From Lunularia cruciata (taxonomy: Eukaryota; Streptophyta; Marchantiopsida; Lunulariales; Lunulariaceae): a stretch of DNA of 64,000 bases. Positions 1-12,116 of this stretch are shown here, piece by piece. Under the pieces are notes generated by a model. It saw only the letters and a list, made by a program, of their open reading frames with translations, searched no databases and was not told the DNA's origin. The stretch is from the NCBI GenBank assembly GCA_948567375.1, contig OX419755.1, positions 30,757,001 through 30,821,000 of the forward strand. The letters are read 5' to 3'. Each line of letters opens with the position of its first letter. The stretch's first letter is position 1. A program made the translations under genes and the position numbers.

Positions 1-114
1 CCTTCTTCACCACCAAATCACTCTCATCCCTTTCCAAACTCTCCTCCATACAAATTGCAATCTTGAAATTATCAACTTTGGAAGAAGGTTTCTCATATCT
101 CACCTTACTTCTAT

Positions 115-570
115 CTATGGTCTCAACCCTCCCATAAAATTCTTAAAGAGCATGGCCCCTATGCCAATCATAGTAGTCTCCACATCATCCCCATCCTTCC
201 TCAATATTATGCAAAATTTGGACTTTAACTTCTCCACTCTTTCTACATAAACTCTCACTTTCTCTCCATCTCCTTGTTTGAGGAAGGCAACCTCACTCAT
301 CAATCTCTCATAACTCTCATCTAGATGAAAGTTCTCAATGAGTGCTAAAGTCGAACTTTCCCAACACTCTTCTTGTCCGTCTCTCCTCTCTCTCTTTTGA
401 TATTCTGATTCATACCATGTAAGTGTTGTATCCTCAAAGAAATCTGGTAGTAATGAGACCCACTCATTCTTCCTCTTCTCATTGTTTCCTATGCAAGCTC
501 TCTTGAAGTATCTCACAAAGGCTTCCACATTTTCTCCATCCTTGCCAAAGAAAACTAGAAGTTTCTCCAT
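115..570 (-). pseudogene. Ty3/gypsy gag core fragment
   Basis: A 151-codon open stretch reads like the retrotransposon gag (capsid) core. It begins with a short FFGKDGENVEAFVRYF segment, continues with the W-Y-E helix region (DTTLTWYESEYQKRERR) and ends in the GDGEKVRVYVERVEKLKSKF helix typical of Retrotrans_gag proteins, which assemble the cytoplasmic particle. The frame continues for some codons towards the window edge before it is lost. No protease or RT is visible because the window ends here. A zinc-knuckle fragment lies upstream on the same strand rather than downstream, so this is a rearranged or duplicated relic. The family assignment within Ty3 is uncertain. Confidence 0.7.
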
Positions 571-672
571 CTTAGCCCCTCACATCTTTCTTTTTTCTCT
601 CAATTTTTTTTTCTTTTTTCTCACTCTATAACTAATAGTATGTATATGACTAACACCATGTAGAGTAATCTA

Positions 673-738
673 CCATAGGGAATACAAAAGGTTCAGATTA
701 ATCAACCCTAGGGAATACAAAAGGTTCAGGTTGCTCCA
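673..738. repeat. Two-copy short direct repeat
   Basis: The string AGGGAATACAAAAGGTTCAG occurs at about 677 and again at about 710, a 33-bp period, between the two gag fragments. No function is implied. Confidence 0.6.
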
Positions 739-927
739 AGATTTCTATACCAACATCAAATCCTAGAGTGCATATTAATCAAACCCTCATAGATAGTTTA
801 TCTATAAGTTGAAAGATTATCTCAATCACTAATCTTGAGAATTAATTGATGAAGGTTGTAGTATTTTTGTAACTATACTAAGACTCTCTCCAAGATCTTT
901 CACCAAAGTCTCCAAAAGTGATTTTAC

Positions 928-1245
928 TCAACTACACTCATGTCCTTTTGGAAGTCCTTCCACTCCACAAATCTCACACAACTCCTTGGTCTTAGATCTT
1001 CCCCCTCCCAATCTTGGTGAAGAAGGTCCAACATGCAAACCCAAGTCAAGTAAGCCTCTCCTTTCACTCAATCTCTTGCTCTCAAAGTTCAATGGATATG
1101 AACTTGCATTGTGTCCCTTCTCTCCACATAAAAAGCACCTAGACTCACTCTTTCCTCCAAGTGGTGAAAGTTTTTGGATCCTTTTAACGCTTTCTTCAAA
1201 TTCTATTCTAAAATCTCTTTTCTTCAAATCCACCCCTGCAATCAC
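928..1245 (-). pseudogene. Gag zinc-knuckle fragment
   Basis: A 105-codon frame contains CFLCGEKGHNASSYP, a CCHC nucleocapsid knuckle (C-x2-C-x4-H-x4-C) in which the final Cys is Tyr. A second Cys/His cluster, ELCEICGVEGLPKGHEC, follows. Such knuckles bind the element RNA during packaging. In a normal gag the knuckle follows the capsid core; here it lies upstream (minus-strand sense) of the core at 115-570. The pair therefore probably derives from two copies or from a rearrangement. The frame is open but isolated, with no pol attached. Confidence 0.6.
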
Positions 1246-1249
1246 CTCA

Positions 1250-2153
1250 AACCCTTAGGGAACCTTGCATAGCCCTGATTTCCACTCTTGGTGACCCTCC
1301 ATGTTTCCAAGATGAGTCTAAACACTCAAACATGCTTTTTGTTGCTCTCACACTTCTCATGCATGAGTTCTCAACTTTGCAGAATTGACCTTTCCTCACA
1401 ATGTCATTAAATTATCTCAACTACTATGTCACATTCCTCTGAAATTATTCACCAATTAATAAAAACCTTATTTTTTCCTTCTTTGAAAAATTTCAGATCT
1501 TTTCATTGAGCCATTTGGCCTAGGCATGTTTCTATTCTGCACACATATTTCAGATTTGGTCTAAAAACCACCCCTCTAACTTTAACAACTCATAACTCTA
1601 CACAAAAATAATCTTTCTCTAATTTTTGTACCAAAGATAGAATACTATGCGCTGAATTTTCTTGAAATTTTATGAGAAAACCATTAAAAAACAAAGAAAT
1701 GGCAGACTCTATACAATTTTCCCTAGAGCATGCAATTTCAAGAGTAGTTACCCTATCAACTTTCAAAAATTCTAGCTAAGTGCATATACTAGCTCTAACA
1801 ATAAATTCAATTGAGCAAGTTGAAGGATAACCCAAACTATCATGCATAGAAATTTCAATTCTAGATCTCAAACTTGAGATTTTGCCCAAAACCACCATAA
1901 TCTTCAAAATCTGCAATTCACCTCACACAATCTCTCCAAATACTCTCATGTGTACAAAATGTACAATATCAACTCAAAGACATCATTATGAACTATAGGG
2001 TAAACAAATAAGTCTTGGTTTTCATATAATTTTGGCTCTCTCTTCTCCTAATGTGCTCTCCAAGTGAGCTCTCATAGCCTCCTTTTGTCTAATATAGAAT
2101 TATACACGGAAATTATCTTACCTTCTAGAGATCTCAACAACAAAACCAAAAAA
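1250..2153. other. No gene seen; decayed AT-rich DNA
   Basis: No reading frame with a recognisable motif, no LTR end and no repeat shared with the rest of the window was found. It may be decayed gag leader or flanking transposon DNA. Confidence 0.4.
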
Positions 2154-2844
2154 TGTGAGTGGGCCTATCTCTCACTTAGGATAAAACTCTTATGGTTATT
2201 ATGGCAGTGCAATATGGACTAAGAAGGCAAAGAACCCCAACTTCATCATACTTCTCCAAGGCTAACACTCCAAGACTCAAGAAATTGCTCACTAGAGAAC
2301 TTAATGAGAGAGAGATAGTTGCAAATGAAAGGATAATGAGTACCTCCTCACCCCTAGTTTATATAGTTTTGAAATAGTTATGCACCAAAGTTACTGATTA
2401 CTAGAGTAACTCAAGTTATTAGGCTAAAAGTCAAATAAAGTCAAAAAGCTAAAGGAATATCCATACTCATGGGAATCTTCTCCTAAGCATATGGTCTTAT
2501 CTTGACCCAACCACTAAATCAAGGATTTCCTTCACATTGACTATCCTTGGACTATAGAAACATCCAAAAAAAAAGGCTTGTGGGTCTAAGAGTTCTCAAC
2601 TCTTCCCTCGAAGCCAAACACCTAAGAATAATACCAAGTCAATACACTAAAATCCAAAATAGTAGTGCTCATCTTTTCTACTTCCTCTAAAGTAAGATCC
2701 CCTTTATCTTAGCTGTGACAAACTTTAGCTAATCATGACTAAGGTAGAACCATCTTTTATTTCTATATAAATAATACCTCTCAAGTACTTGTAATACCAA
2801 ACTAAATATCACAATACCACACACATGTACAAATGGGTATTACA
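2154..2844 (+). mobile_element. LTR of family C, copy C1 (691 bp)
   Basis: The segment starts TGTGAGTGGG and ends GGGTATTACA, the TG...CA boundaries shared with two other copies in the window: C2 at 13471-14161 on the minus strand (691 bp) and C3 at 36994-37677 (684 bp). All three share a block that reads as about 60 residues (PTPSSY...SKANTPRLK) near the 5' end and a second block near the middle. An A-rich tract precedes the start. I see no matching 5-bp target duplication, so a solo LTR or truncated element cannot be distinguished. Confidence 0.8.
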
Positions 2845-3200
2845 GTCCACCATAGCTAAGAACTCAAAGGCTCAATATCAAAGAAGTGAGTTCTCTAGGG
2901 CTACACTTCAAAGGTATACATCTGATTTTGACCCAGATCTCCAACACTAACGGTCCAACTGACGGCACACCTGATGATGTGAATGATGCAAGTGATGGTG
3001 AGTCCCACCATGTGATCAGTACCCCAAACATGAAATCAAACTACCAATAAGTAGCCCATGAGTAACTATCAGCAAGTAGCCTATGAGTAACTACCAAAAT
3101 ACCTTTGACTACCAACACTACTTTAGTGTTTGAGCAATCTAGCTTTGACATCACAAATGTTATGACAACTTAGCAAACTTGGCTTTGACCACTCTTCTTG
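2845..3200 (+). repeat. Repeat H, copy 1
   Basis: Begins with a CCACCATAGCTAAG-like start and a stretch about a speech-like string AGAAGTGAGTTCTCTAGGGC. It matches 38455-38762 (same orientation) and, inverted, 35770-35956 and 37926-38220. It carries no ORF and is probably LTR or untranslated DNA of an unidentified retroelement. Confidence 0.6.
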
Positions 3201-3639
3201 AATGGGAGTGGTAAAAATCATCTTCTTCAAACTCATTGCATATTGTACATAATATTTGCTATTGTCACTTGACCATCTTGAACCATATACAAGCTTAACC
3301 TAATTCTTGTTATTTATAATGCATACTAATACCTCCTTTAGGTGAATTATATATTTTCTTATGCCATTGTAAAAACCACATCCATAATAACATAGTGTGA
3401 AGCTATCCTTTATCTTCCAAAATAACATTATATCCTATGGAGTTCTATTATGTTTAAAGGTATTATACCCATGAATGAGTAAAATTTATACAGATAGGTT
3501 GATCAAACCTAGGAAATTCCTTATCATTATAAAAAATATTTGGTAAGGTCAAAACACACATGTATACCCAAGCTAGGTCCCAAGAGCGTACATCTTAGAG
3601 CAAAATCAAATATATCCTATAGTAGCATAAGAATGGATG

Positions 3640-4061
3640 TGTAAAAGCATAAGAAGAGAAATAGGAGAATGGAAGGTCACATTAGAAATGATCAAATAAG
3701 GGAAACTCCAAATGCCTAGTATGAGCTTGAGCTTTGGTATTTATAGCAAAGCAATATAAAGATCTTGAAAAGCTTCCAAATAAGTTTCCTTCACAAAGCC
3801 ATCATCTTGGAGTGCAAGCTAAGCTAATTGAGAAGCTACCAGGGAAACTTCCTTCTAAAGTTGCATACTTGGCATACAAGCTATGCTAGTTGATATGCAA
3901 GTTACATGATCCTTGGAAGGTACCTAAAAGCTTCCTAGATGCTTCTATTATATTCTTAGCATTTATAAATTATGCTAGTTTTGCCTCATTTTTTGGTTTA
4001 TGTAGCTGATTCTCCTAACTCCTTAGCTTCTACTAACTTTATGCCAGCTTTATTTATTACA
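3640..4061 (+). mobile_element. Solo LTR of family D (422 bp)
   Basis: Starts TGTAAAAGCATAAG and shares GAGAAATAGGAGAATGG and the AACTCCAAATGCCTAG block with the LTRs of element D (11645-12116 and 21311-21709). It ends TTTATTACA. The flanks GGATG on the left and AGATG on the right differ at one base, consistent with an old 5-bp target duplication, so it reads as a solo LTR. It is older and more AT-rich than the D LTRs. Confidence 0.75.
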
Positions 4062-4232
4062 AGATGAGTCAATCACACAAGAGTGTAGAGTTTTTTGATG
4101 CTAGAGCAAGATAAGACCTTATAATTAAAGAGGAAGTAGTTGGTAAAGTTAAAAAACCCTCATGTATATTCAAGCTAGGATCCAATAGCCTACATCCTTG
4201 CTAGAGAAAGATCAAAGATAGGCTATAGTAAT

Positions 4233-4580
4233 TGTAATAGACCACGGAGAGAAATAAGAGAATGGAAAATCAAACTGAAACTTTAATTGAGGGAAATTTT
4301 AAATAATTGGGTTGAGATTGAGCTTTGGTATAGGTAAACAAAGTACAAGTCATCAAAGGAAGTCTTCAAGGAAATTTTCTTCTAGAAGTTGCCTTTCATA
4401 AAGTACAAGCTAAGCTAGTTGTTTATTCAACATACAAGCTACTCAATCCTTTAAAAGTTTCTAAAAGTTTCTCACCAAGAAGAGTCTTGGATGCTTCTAG
4501 AACAATCTAAAAATTCTTATGTATTTGTTATTTTATCTCCTTTTAACTATCTTACCTTTTGCTAACTCAATATAATTACA
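4233..4580 (+). mobile_element. Second D-family LTR relic (348 bp)
   Basis: Starts TGTAATAGACCACGGAG, shares GAGAAATAAGAGAATGG with the D LTRs and ends ATAATTACA. About 100 bp before it (4135-4232) resembles the 100 bp before the LTR at 3640, and the flank after it resembles the flank after 4061. The pair therefore looks like a diverged tandem duplication of about 600 bp rather than two insertions. Confidence 0.6.
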
Positions 4581-4907
4581 AAAGTGCAAGTGTGAAGGGT
4601 AAGCTAGACATGAGTGTGGAGTTTTTTGAATTTGTTAGTCTTGTAAGGATGCAAACTATGGTCAATCAAAAAGCAAAGAAGAAAAGAATGAAAAATCACC
4701 TTATAATTGGAGACAAAAAATTACTAAGGTAATAGACATCATTATTATTAAAGTTATAAACATTAGATATCAAAGGACATCTCTTCTAACCCTATCAAGA
4801 CTTTTCAAGGATTTTTTCATTAGTAATAAAAAAATAAAAGAAAGGAAGATGCCAAAGTACTGAATAAAAAATAAAAAAAGTAATATTTCCTTATAAATGG
4901 TAGGCCT

Positions 4908-6745
4908 ACGCAGTACCCATATTTTTTATTTTTGACAAGTTTTGAAGAAGAAGTGCATTGATGAAACCAAATTGAACCCAAATGGAGAAGAAACTAGGAA
5001 TACCCTATGTATTGATCCAACCTGAGGAAGTCTACTTTGTTTCAAAGGAAGAAGAACTCGGATTGGATTGAAAGAAGGTTAACCTGAAGGAAGGATACCT
5101 CATATCAGAATGGCAGTTGTAGGTTAGGATTATTGTGGCCTTTATCTCAATGACCACATGTCCAAATTGTGTGTGCTATATTTCGTTGGAAGCATATTCT
5201 TTAGGGCTCTCCATTGCTACCAAAATTACAAAATTCGGAGGTCTACAGCAGAAGTTACAAGTATTTGAAGTTTTTGGAGTAAATGTAAAGTGACTTTGGG
5301 TGTAGAGACTTTGGGTTAGAAGCTACTACACCTTAGGAGGAGCATGACCCAATGCAAGGTAGTCAAACATCGGATGCAAGTGACTTTGAGGGTCTTGCCA
5401 GAGTCATCTAAGGAAGTTAGAGTAGGAAAGAAGATAGTGTTAGGATACCCATGACTTCAATTTCAATCTTGATTGAAGATAAGATAGAATTAGAAGAGAA
5501 AATAACAATAATGAATGAACTCAAAGTGCATGAATTTCAAAAGAGGAAAAAAAAGATGTAGAGTTGAATAATTTTTTTGATTTGCTTGAGAGTTAGAGTA
5601 AATACAAAGATGATAGAGGTAGGAGACAATGTATATCTCAGATTAGATTTTGTTAGATCAGATTTAGATAGACTTTGTAGTGAGATGAAGATGAATATGA
5701 AGTCCAAAGTAGGAGAAGTAGAAGTGCAAGTGTCTTAGGGTGAGTTACTTGAGATAGTAAAGAAGAGTGGGACACAAGATAAGGAAGTAGATAGGTTACC
5801 CATGTTTTCAATTGTAGTTTAGAGTGAAGAAGTAGTAGAAATAGAAGATATAAGAGTAGTATTAGAGAATCCTAAAGAGAGGGAAGTGATAGGAGTAACA
5901 TTGGGGTTTGGAAGCCAAAGCTGAGGTTCACATCAGATTGGATTAGTAATAATTTTGAGATATTAAAGGGCATATATGAAGAAGTGGTTTGTCATTTTGG
6001 ATCTATAGGTTGGTAAAATTGTTGTACAATAATATATTCATTAGATAATAGTTAAGTGCTTAGCCTATTTAAAGGAAGCATTCATAGTGGGTTGTTGTTT
6101 AGTACTTATATTTTCAAAGCTAAGTAAAACAAAGTATTGTATCTCAATGCTCGTCATTTCAGCTTAATTCCAAGTATCAATCTTGTGTGTGTGTTTGTGA
6201 GTGTTTGTAGATTTTTGAAGTGCAAGTTAGGATGTTGGATGTTGGATGTTGGACTCCACATTTTTTATTTCATTTTATGTGTTTATCTTGAGTGGATAAC
6301 AATCAAAGCAATGCCTTGATAGATCCGTGAGGAATTGTAGTGTTTGTAGTGTTTTGCATTGGTGAGCACAATATAGGGTTGATGCAAAGCAATTTCAATC
6401 AAGGAAGTTGTGCCTTCAGTGGAGGGGTGGAACACAATTCTGAGGTGAAGTTGTTGTGTAGTGAAGTAGCCTTCTTTGGAAGAATCTAAATCATCACAAT
6501 CAAAGTTGGTTCGGAAAGATTTGATGGTATTGTGATTATGGAGTGTTAATCTGTGATAAGATTGAGAGTCAATGCTTGTTACTCTCTTCTGGATGTGGTT
6601 TCTACCTAAGAGATTGAAGATGCAACCAAGAAGAACTGAAGTGTTTCTATTTTTACTTTGTATTTGACCATTTCTGACTCGTATCTCTATGGAACAAACT
6701 TTACTTATTGAATACCGCAAAAGAGATACTAGCCAGGTTGTCACA
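4908..6745 (+). mobile_element. Decayed LTR of giant-LTR family A
   Basis: The left end GCAGTACCCATATTTTTT matches the A-LTR start TGTGGTACCCACATTTTT, and the right end AGCCAGGTTGTCACA matches the A-LTR end. Only about 1.84 kb remains of the usual 3.7 kb; most of the internal ORF is deleted, but its coiled-coil C-terminal part (about 5440-5940) is recognisable with stops. A TATTTAAA-like box lies near 6070. This is the oldest-looking A LTR in the window. Confidence 0.7.
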
Positions 6746-6789
6746 ACCTACCACTCCATACAAAAGTAGCACAAATTTTTGTGTATGGA

Positions 6790-7990
6790 CTTAGTCCCCT
6801 ATCACAAAATTATAAGTCCATAACATCGTGATGTCACTAAAGACAACTATTATCCTCTTATTAAAGGCGCTCAAGTGTAATAAGAAGGAATGCACAAGGA
6901 GTACTTTAGAAGTAGGTAGATTGGCCAATAAGCAATACTAAAAGAAAGCACATGACACTAATGCTACTTGTAGATCCTCTAGTATAAGAAGATCATCCTC
7001 TTATAAAGTATCCTTTAAAAATGTGGTGTCTAAGTAGCATAAGACAAAGTTCTCAAATTGTACCTACACTCAAAAGGATATTTGCACCATTTGTAGATAT
7101 AATATACTCCTCTAAAACTAGATGTTAAGAGTAGTACTTAAAAAGAGACCATACTCTACACTTTGATACTTTGATTCTCAAGCTCATAAGATGAATCTTA
7201 GTAATCAAGAGGTCAATGGCTTGCCTAATTTTTTTTCCAAGGCCCAATATGTGTATTGTCTATTAGGAACAAAAGACAAGCTAGCATAACCAAAGTGATA
7301 TATTGAGGAGCTCACAAATGAGCTATGGCTCAAATATGTTCTATTAAAAGATCTCCCTATTATGCATCTATGGTTGATTTAAGAACAATGACTCTTTTAT
7401 GTAAAGAGTTATGCATGTAATAAAAATAACAAAGGAGCCTGTAAGAGTACTATTAAGAAAGGACCAGACTTGCCAAGGATTCACCAACCTCCAAAAGCTC
7501 TCTAAAGATTAATGCATCATAAGATATTGCTACAATTATTCTTATCATCCATCTATAAGACAACCCAATCATGATAGACAACTAAAAAGTCCTTGTATAG
7601 CAACTCCAAGAGTTTCAAGCAACTCAAATTGATGTGGATAAAGATATTACTAGAAGTAAGAACAATACACAATGATAAGAGTAGGGATAATAGGCTATAA
7701 CAAGACCTCTTAATAGAAATTGGTCTAATATCCTTTGTATCTTTCTCCATCATGACATGTATAGCACTTGGATAATTGATAAAGAAACCTCTTCTATTGC
7801 TAGAGTTGCAACAACTTGAAATAACTTTATAAAACCATTAAAAGTCATCTAGAAATAGTATAAATTAATGCTCATCAACTATTCCCATAAGGCATATTTG
7901 GATTAGGAAATGCATAGAGCCTATATACCAAGTATGAGAAAAAATAGAATATATTAAAACATATTGATTCCTCCTACTTAAACTCTAAGA
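6790..7990 (-). pseudogene. Non-LTR reverse transcriptase relic, copy E2
   Basis: Read on the minus strand this aligns by eye along its length with the better preserved copy E1 (9169-10180). It shows MEKDTKDIRPISIKR against MEKDTGSIRPIAIRE, the YHDWVVL against HPEWVVL palm segment, then the thumb part ending near 6790 with the AGAGGATAATAG segment. Frames are broken repeatedly. It ends about 45 bp from the A-LTR relic at 4908-6745, which may have landed in it. Confidence 0.65.
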
Positions 7991-7999
7991 TATGTATAG

Positions 8000-8815
8000 T
8001 ATTCTCTTTCATGTTGAAGAATGTAATAAGTTTAGGTTCTATGTGCAGCTTGCATGGGAGGAGGATTGGTCAATATATCAATAATGGTTAATGAAAGTAT
8101 CAACATAGCATATATAAATATAAGTGTCCATGATCTGAATAAAATCTCTTGCTTCATGTGGCATTTGATTGACCTAATGAATTTAAAAGTCTATAATACA
8201 TTCACCATATCTCTTAAACTAACAAATCAACACCTCGCCTCTCCTTGTGAGTTTTTCCTCTTTGTGTCATACGTCTTACCTTCCTTTACCTATTTTCGGG
8301 AGGCTTTGGGAGAGTGTGGAGATGAGAGAGGAGAGGAAGAGATGTGAGAAGAAATATCTATATGTTATGAGTGCTCTCTAGCATATAACATATGAGTGCT
8401 CTCACTTGAGTGAATAATTGATTCTATTTGTTTTTCAATTTTGGTTCCACTGGTACCTAGATGAAGACTATGGAGAATGAGAAGAAATCTATGAGGAATT
8501 TTAGGTTTTTTAGGGTCTAGAGTGATTTGTATACATTGAGAGTGATGGGTCAGGCATTTTCATTTCTAATCTCTTGATTTTTCATGATCAAGTTCCATGG
8601 GAATTTAGTTTGAAAATTTTGGAGATGGAATTTGAAAGTTATGAAAGTTTGTAGATTTTAGGGTTTGGAGAGATTGTGTTTTCTTATGTTTGGAGAGATT
8701 AAGTTTTCTTAGGCTAGATAGGCTTTTTTCCTACCACTTTATTTGGCACGTGATTCCTTGGATGAGTTAGCATGGTTCCTATTCTTCTTACTCTCTTGAT
8801 GGTGTCTTTGTTACG
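8000..8815. other. No gene seen
   Basis: AT-rich DNA with one 97-codon frame (8054-8347) lacking any recognisable motif. The part next to 8815 may be the untranslated or N-terminal end of element E1. Nothing else is supported. Confidence 0.4.
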
Positions 8816-8819
8816 CTAG

Positions 8820-11644
8820 AGGAGGACATGTAGAGCATAGAGAGGTGGCTGCTAGATTGCCACAAGATACCATAGAGTCCACTTGATTATGATGGTGTAG
8901 GACATTGGATCAGGCGGGAGAGTTTAGTAGAGCAACATGGGCATTACATCCCTTGTCTATGGTTAGTCCTATTGATGAGACTATCTCTTCCTTACACTCA
9001 CTACATCCTATGGCAGTAGAGGGACTACCATAGAGGTCTTAGATTATCAATCAAAGCAACCGTTATGTCTTGATAGGTCACTTTTTGCACAAGCAATATG
9101 CTGCCCCTTGCCTTTCCTTAGGAGGCTTGTGAGAGATGGTTTATGGGAACCTTAGAGATTGCTTTTAGGTGGATGATCCTTCTAGTGGTTTTATTGAGTT
9201 GTTTCATGTGGCTGCAATAATAGCAAGAGGAGATATTCTTATGTTTATTAGCTGGGTGTTAGGTGCTAGTCAACTTCTTGCAATGGAGAAGGACACAGGG
9301 AGCATTAGACCAATTGCTATTAGAGAGATCTTTTTGCATTTGGTCAGTCATACCATTGTCCTTCAACATCATTCTCACTTTCAACAACTCCTTAGTCCAC
9401 ATCAGTTTGGAGTAGCTACACCTAGAGGATGTGAGGCTATATCTCTAGGCATTAGAGCACTCTTAGATATCCATCCGGAGTGGGTTGTCCTATAGGTGGA
9501 TGTTGAGAACACTTTTAATAGCGTCTCATGTGCATCTATCTTTAGAGAGCTTAGGGAGGCTGGTGGATCCTTGGCAAGTCTTATCCTTTTGTGCGGCCTT
9601 TTTATGGCTCTCTTGCTTCCCTTTACTACAACATTTTTGTTCATAGGAGGGAATCACCGTCTTGGAGTCAATTGTTGGTACACGTCAAGCAAATCCTTTA
9701 GGGGGACCCTTATTTGCCATGGCTCACTTTAGAGCTCTCCTATCTACTACTTTGGCCATGCCAGGTTATGTATTTCCCTCCTTTGCAAATGATACACACA
9801 TCATGGGCCCTATAGATCAGATTATGAAGGCCTTTGATCACTTGACTACTGAGCTACATCTAGTTGGCTTCAGAGTCAAGGTGTCAAAGTGTAGGGCATG
9901 GTCCTCTTTAGGCATCACTCCCCACCTTGAGCTTCCAAAGGAGTGTATCACATCTATTGATGGACTACATGTTCTTGGAGTGCCGAGAGGATTTGAGGAT
10001 TTTGTCACACACTTTGTAGACGCTGCCCTTGTAGATGACCTTCCATTACTAGGAGATCCACAGGTGGTATTTAGTATACTCTCCTCAAGTATTGGTCATC
10101 TACTAATGTACCTCATACACATAATTCCTCCCTCCTTGTCCTTACTATCAGTTTGAGAGTCTTTGATAGGAGGATTATGAGAGAGGACCAGGATAGACAT
10201 GTCACCCATCTAAGCAAGTAAACTAAGGGTGGAGCTAGGTGACAGGTCACCTATCCATGTACCTTATCCTATGATGAAGCATCCTTGGAGGAGATCCTCT
10301 TTGGCTATATAATAAAGAGAACATGCTCCCTTGGGGCACCAAATTTTGAGTGTGAAACTTGTGTTTTCTCTTCTCTTCTCTTTTGCCCAAGACATTACCA
10401 ACCATACATGATTGAAGATGGATTCTCTAGAAGCTAGGGAGAGATGCGGACTGGCACAAATAGATGATAAAAGAAAACCAAGATAGAGAAAATTTGGGTC
10501 AAAGTAAAATTAGAGGAGTGAGCTGAAATTTAAAATTTGAGATTTAAGGAAAGGATAGCAAAATCCAAGCAACAATATGATATTACTTTGGAATTTGCAA
10601 AGCAATGGAGTTTAGAGAGTATCAATAGAGAACATTAATAGTCTTGTCAATTCACTGCATAAATAGATGATATAGACCATGCTTTTGTATATGATACTTG
10701 CAATAACCATCCATTCTCTATTCTACTAATTTAACATTTAATATTTAAGGAAAGGATACCTAAATCCAAGCAATGGGAGTTTTCGGTGATATTATTGGAC
10801 TAAGGACTTTTAAGTCTATGACAAGGGATTTAGTACATAAACAAAAGACTTTGCCAATATCATGTGTAGGGGTTGGCTTGCTAATAATGGAGGAGACTGC
10901 ACCTGTATTGAGTAGTTGGGCTCTTTTGGCACCCTTACTTTCCTCTCATTTTGTGGTTGTTGATAGGCCAGTTTTGGAGGCTTATGTGGCAAAGGTGGAG
11001 GAGGGATCCTATTTTCTCCAAATGTTACTACATTAGACAAGAGATAATCTTTCTCCATGGGCACAAGAGGACTTCCCATCTTTTGCTTCACTATTGTCAA
11101 ATTGGACTAGAGGATTATAGTCTTCCTTGATGGAACAATAGTGTGAGCATATGCTACATTCTCTCCTAGTTGACTTGTCCATTCCTTAGGCTACTAAAAC
11201 ACAACTTTGCTTTTGCTCTAGCAAGGATGTAGGCTCTTGGATCCTAGCTCAATCATGCATTAGGGTGTTCCGACTTGCACCAACTACTTTCTTTACAATG
11301 ATGAGGTTTTGCTTAGGTTTGGTCCACCTATTTGCATCTTCATTACTCACTTGTGAGTGTGGTTCTACACTAGATGTAGGAGCGGTCCATATGACATGGT
11401 GTTCTTTTGAAGGATGGATGATAGCTACCCATGATGCTATTAGGGACATAGTGTTTTTTATGGCACAAGAGAGTGGATACTTGGCTTGGAGAGAGCATTC
11501 ATATGCTTTGCATACAACACGTGTTAAGGCCAATTTATGCTTGGTCCAAGATGATCAAGTGATAGTAGCAGATGTTGTGGTTATAGACCCTAAATGGGAT
11601 AAAATTTTAGAGAGAGTAATTACCCATCCCCTTGGATGGGCGGC
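8820..11644 (+). pseudogene. Non-LTR retrotransposon E1, RT and start of endonuclease
   Basis: Codes for a non-LTR-type reverse transcriptase, used in target-primed insertion. In order: LLAMEKDTGSIRPIAIRE (about 9270), FGVATPRGCEAI, an HPEWVVL stop VDVENTFNSVS palm A motif, then in another frame GTRQANPLGGPLFAMAHF and FANDTHIMG, where the usual FADD is FAND. C-terminal frames 10773-11036 and 11265-11644 carry a Cys/His cluster (CECGSTLD...HMTWC), H-D-x-I-R-D and VIVADVVVIDPKWD, resembling the restriction-like endonuclease of early-branching non-LTR elements. Several stops and frameshifts make it dead. It is split at 11644 by element D and resumes at 21710. Confidence 0.75.
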
Positions 11645-12116
11645 TGTAAAAGATCAAGACCAAGGAGAGAAATAGGAGAATGGAAACTCACATTGGGATA
11701 CTTGAATGTGAGAAAACTCCAAATGCCTAGCATGAGCTTTGGCTTTGGTATTTATAGGTAGCATACAAGGCCCTTAAGAAGCCTCTCAAGAAGCTTCCTT
11801 GAGCTGCTTTCTTAGAGTGCAAGCCAAGTTAACCAAGAAGCTTCTTGAGCCGCTTTCTTAGAGTGCATGCCAAGTTAACCAAGAAGCTTCTCAAGAAGCT
11901 TCCTTCTAGAAGCCGCCTATTTGGCATGCAAGCTAAGCTAGTTAGAAGCTTTTAGAAGCTTCCTTCTAGAAGCTACCTGTTTGGGGTGCAAGTTAAGCTA
12001 GTCGTGAAGCTTAACAAGAAGCTTCCTAGATGCTTCTGGAATATTTTGGGCTAATTTAGATTATTCTTTACTTTGTTAGCCTTACTAATTACGTTGCTAA
12101 ACTCCATATTGTTACA
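11645..12116 (-). repeat. 3' LTR of element D (472 bp)
   Basis: On the plus strand it runs TGTAAAAGATC...GTTACA. It matches 21311-21709 closely except that the 5' LTR lacks about 70 bp of the internal AAGAAGCTTC-rich part. That part is itself a run of imperfect short repeats around AGAAGCTTCC. Confidence 0.85.
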
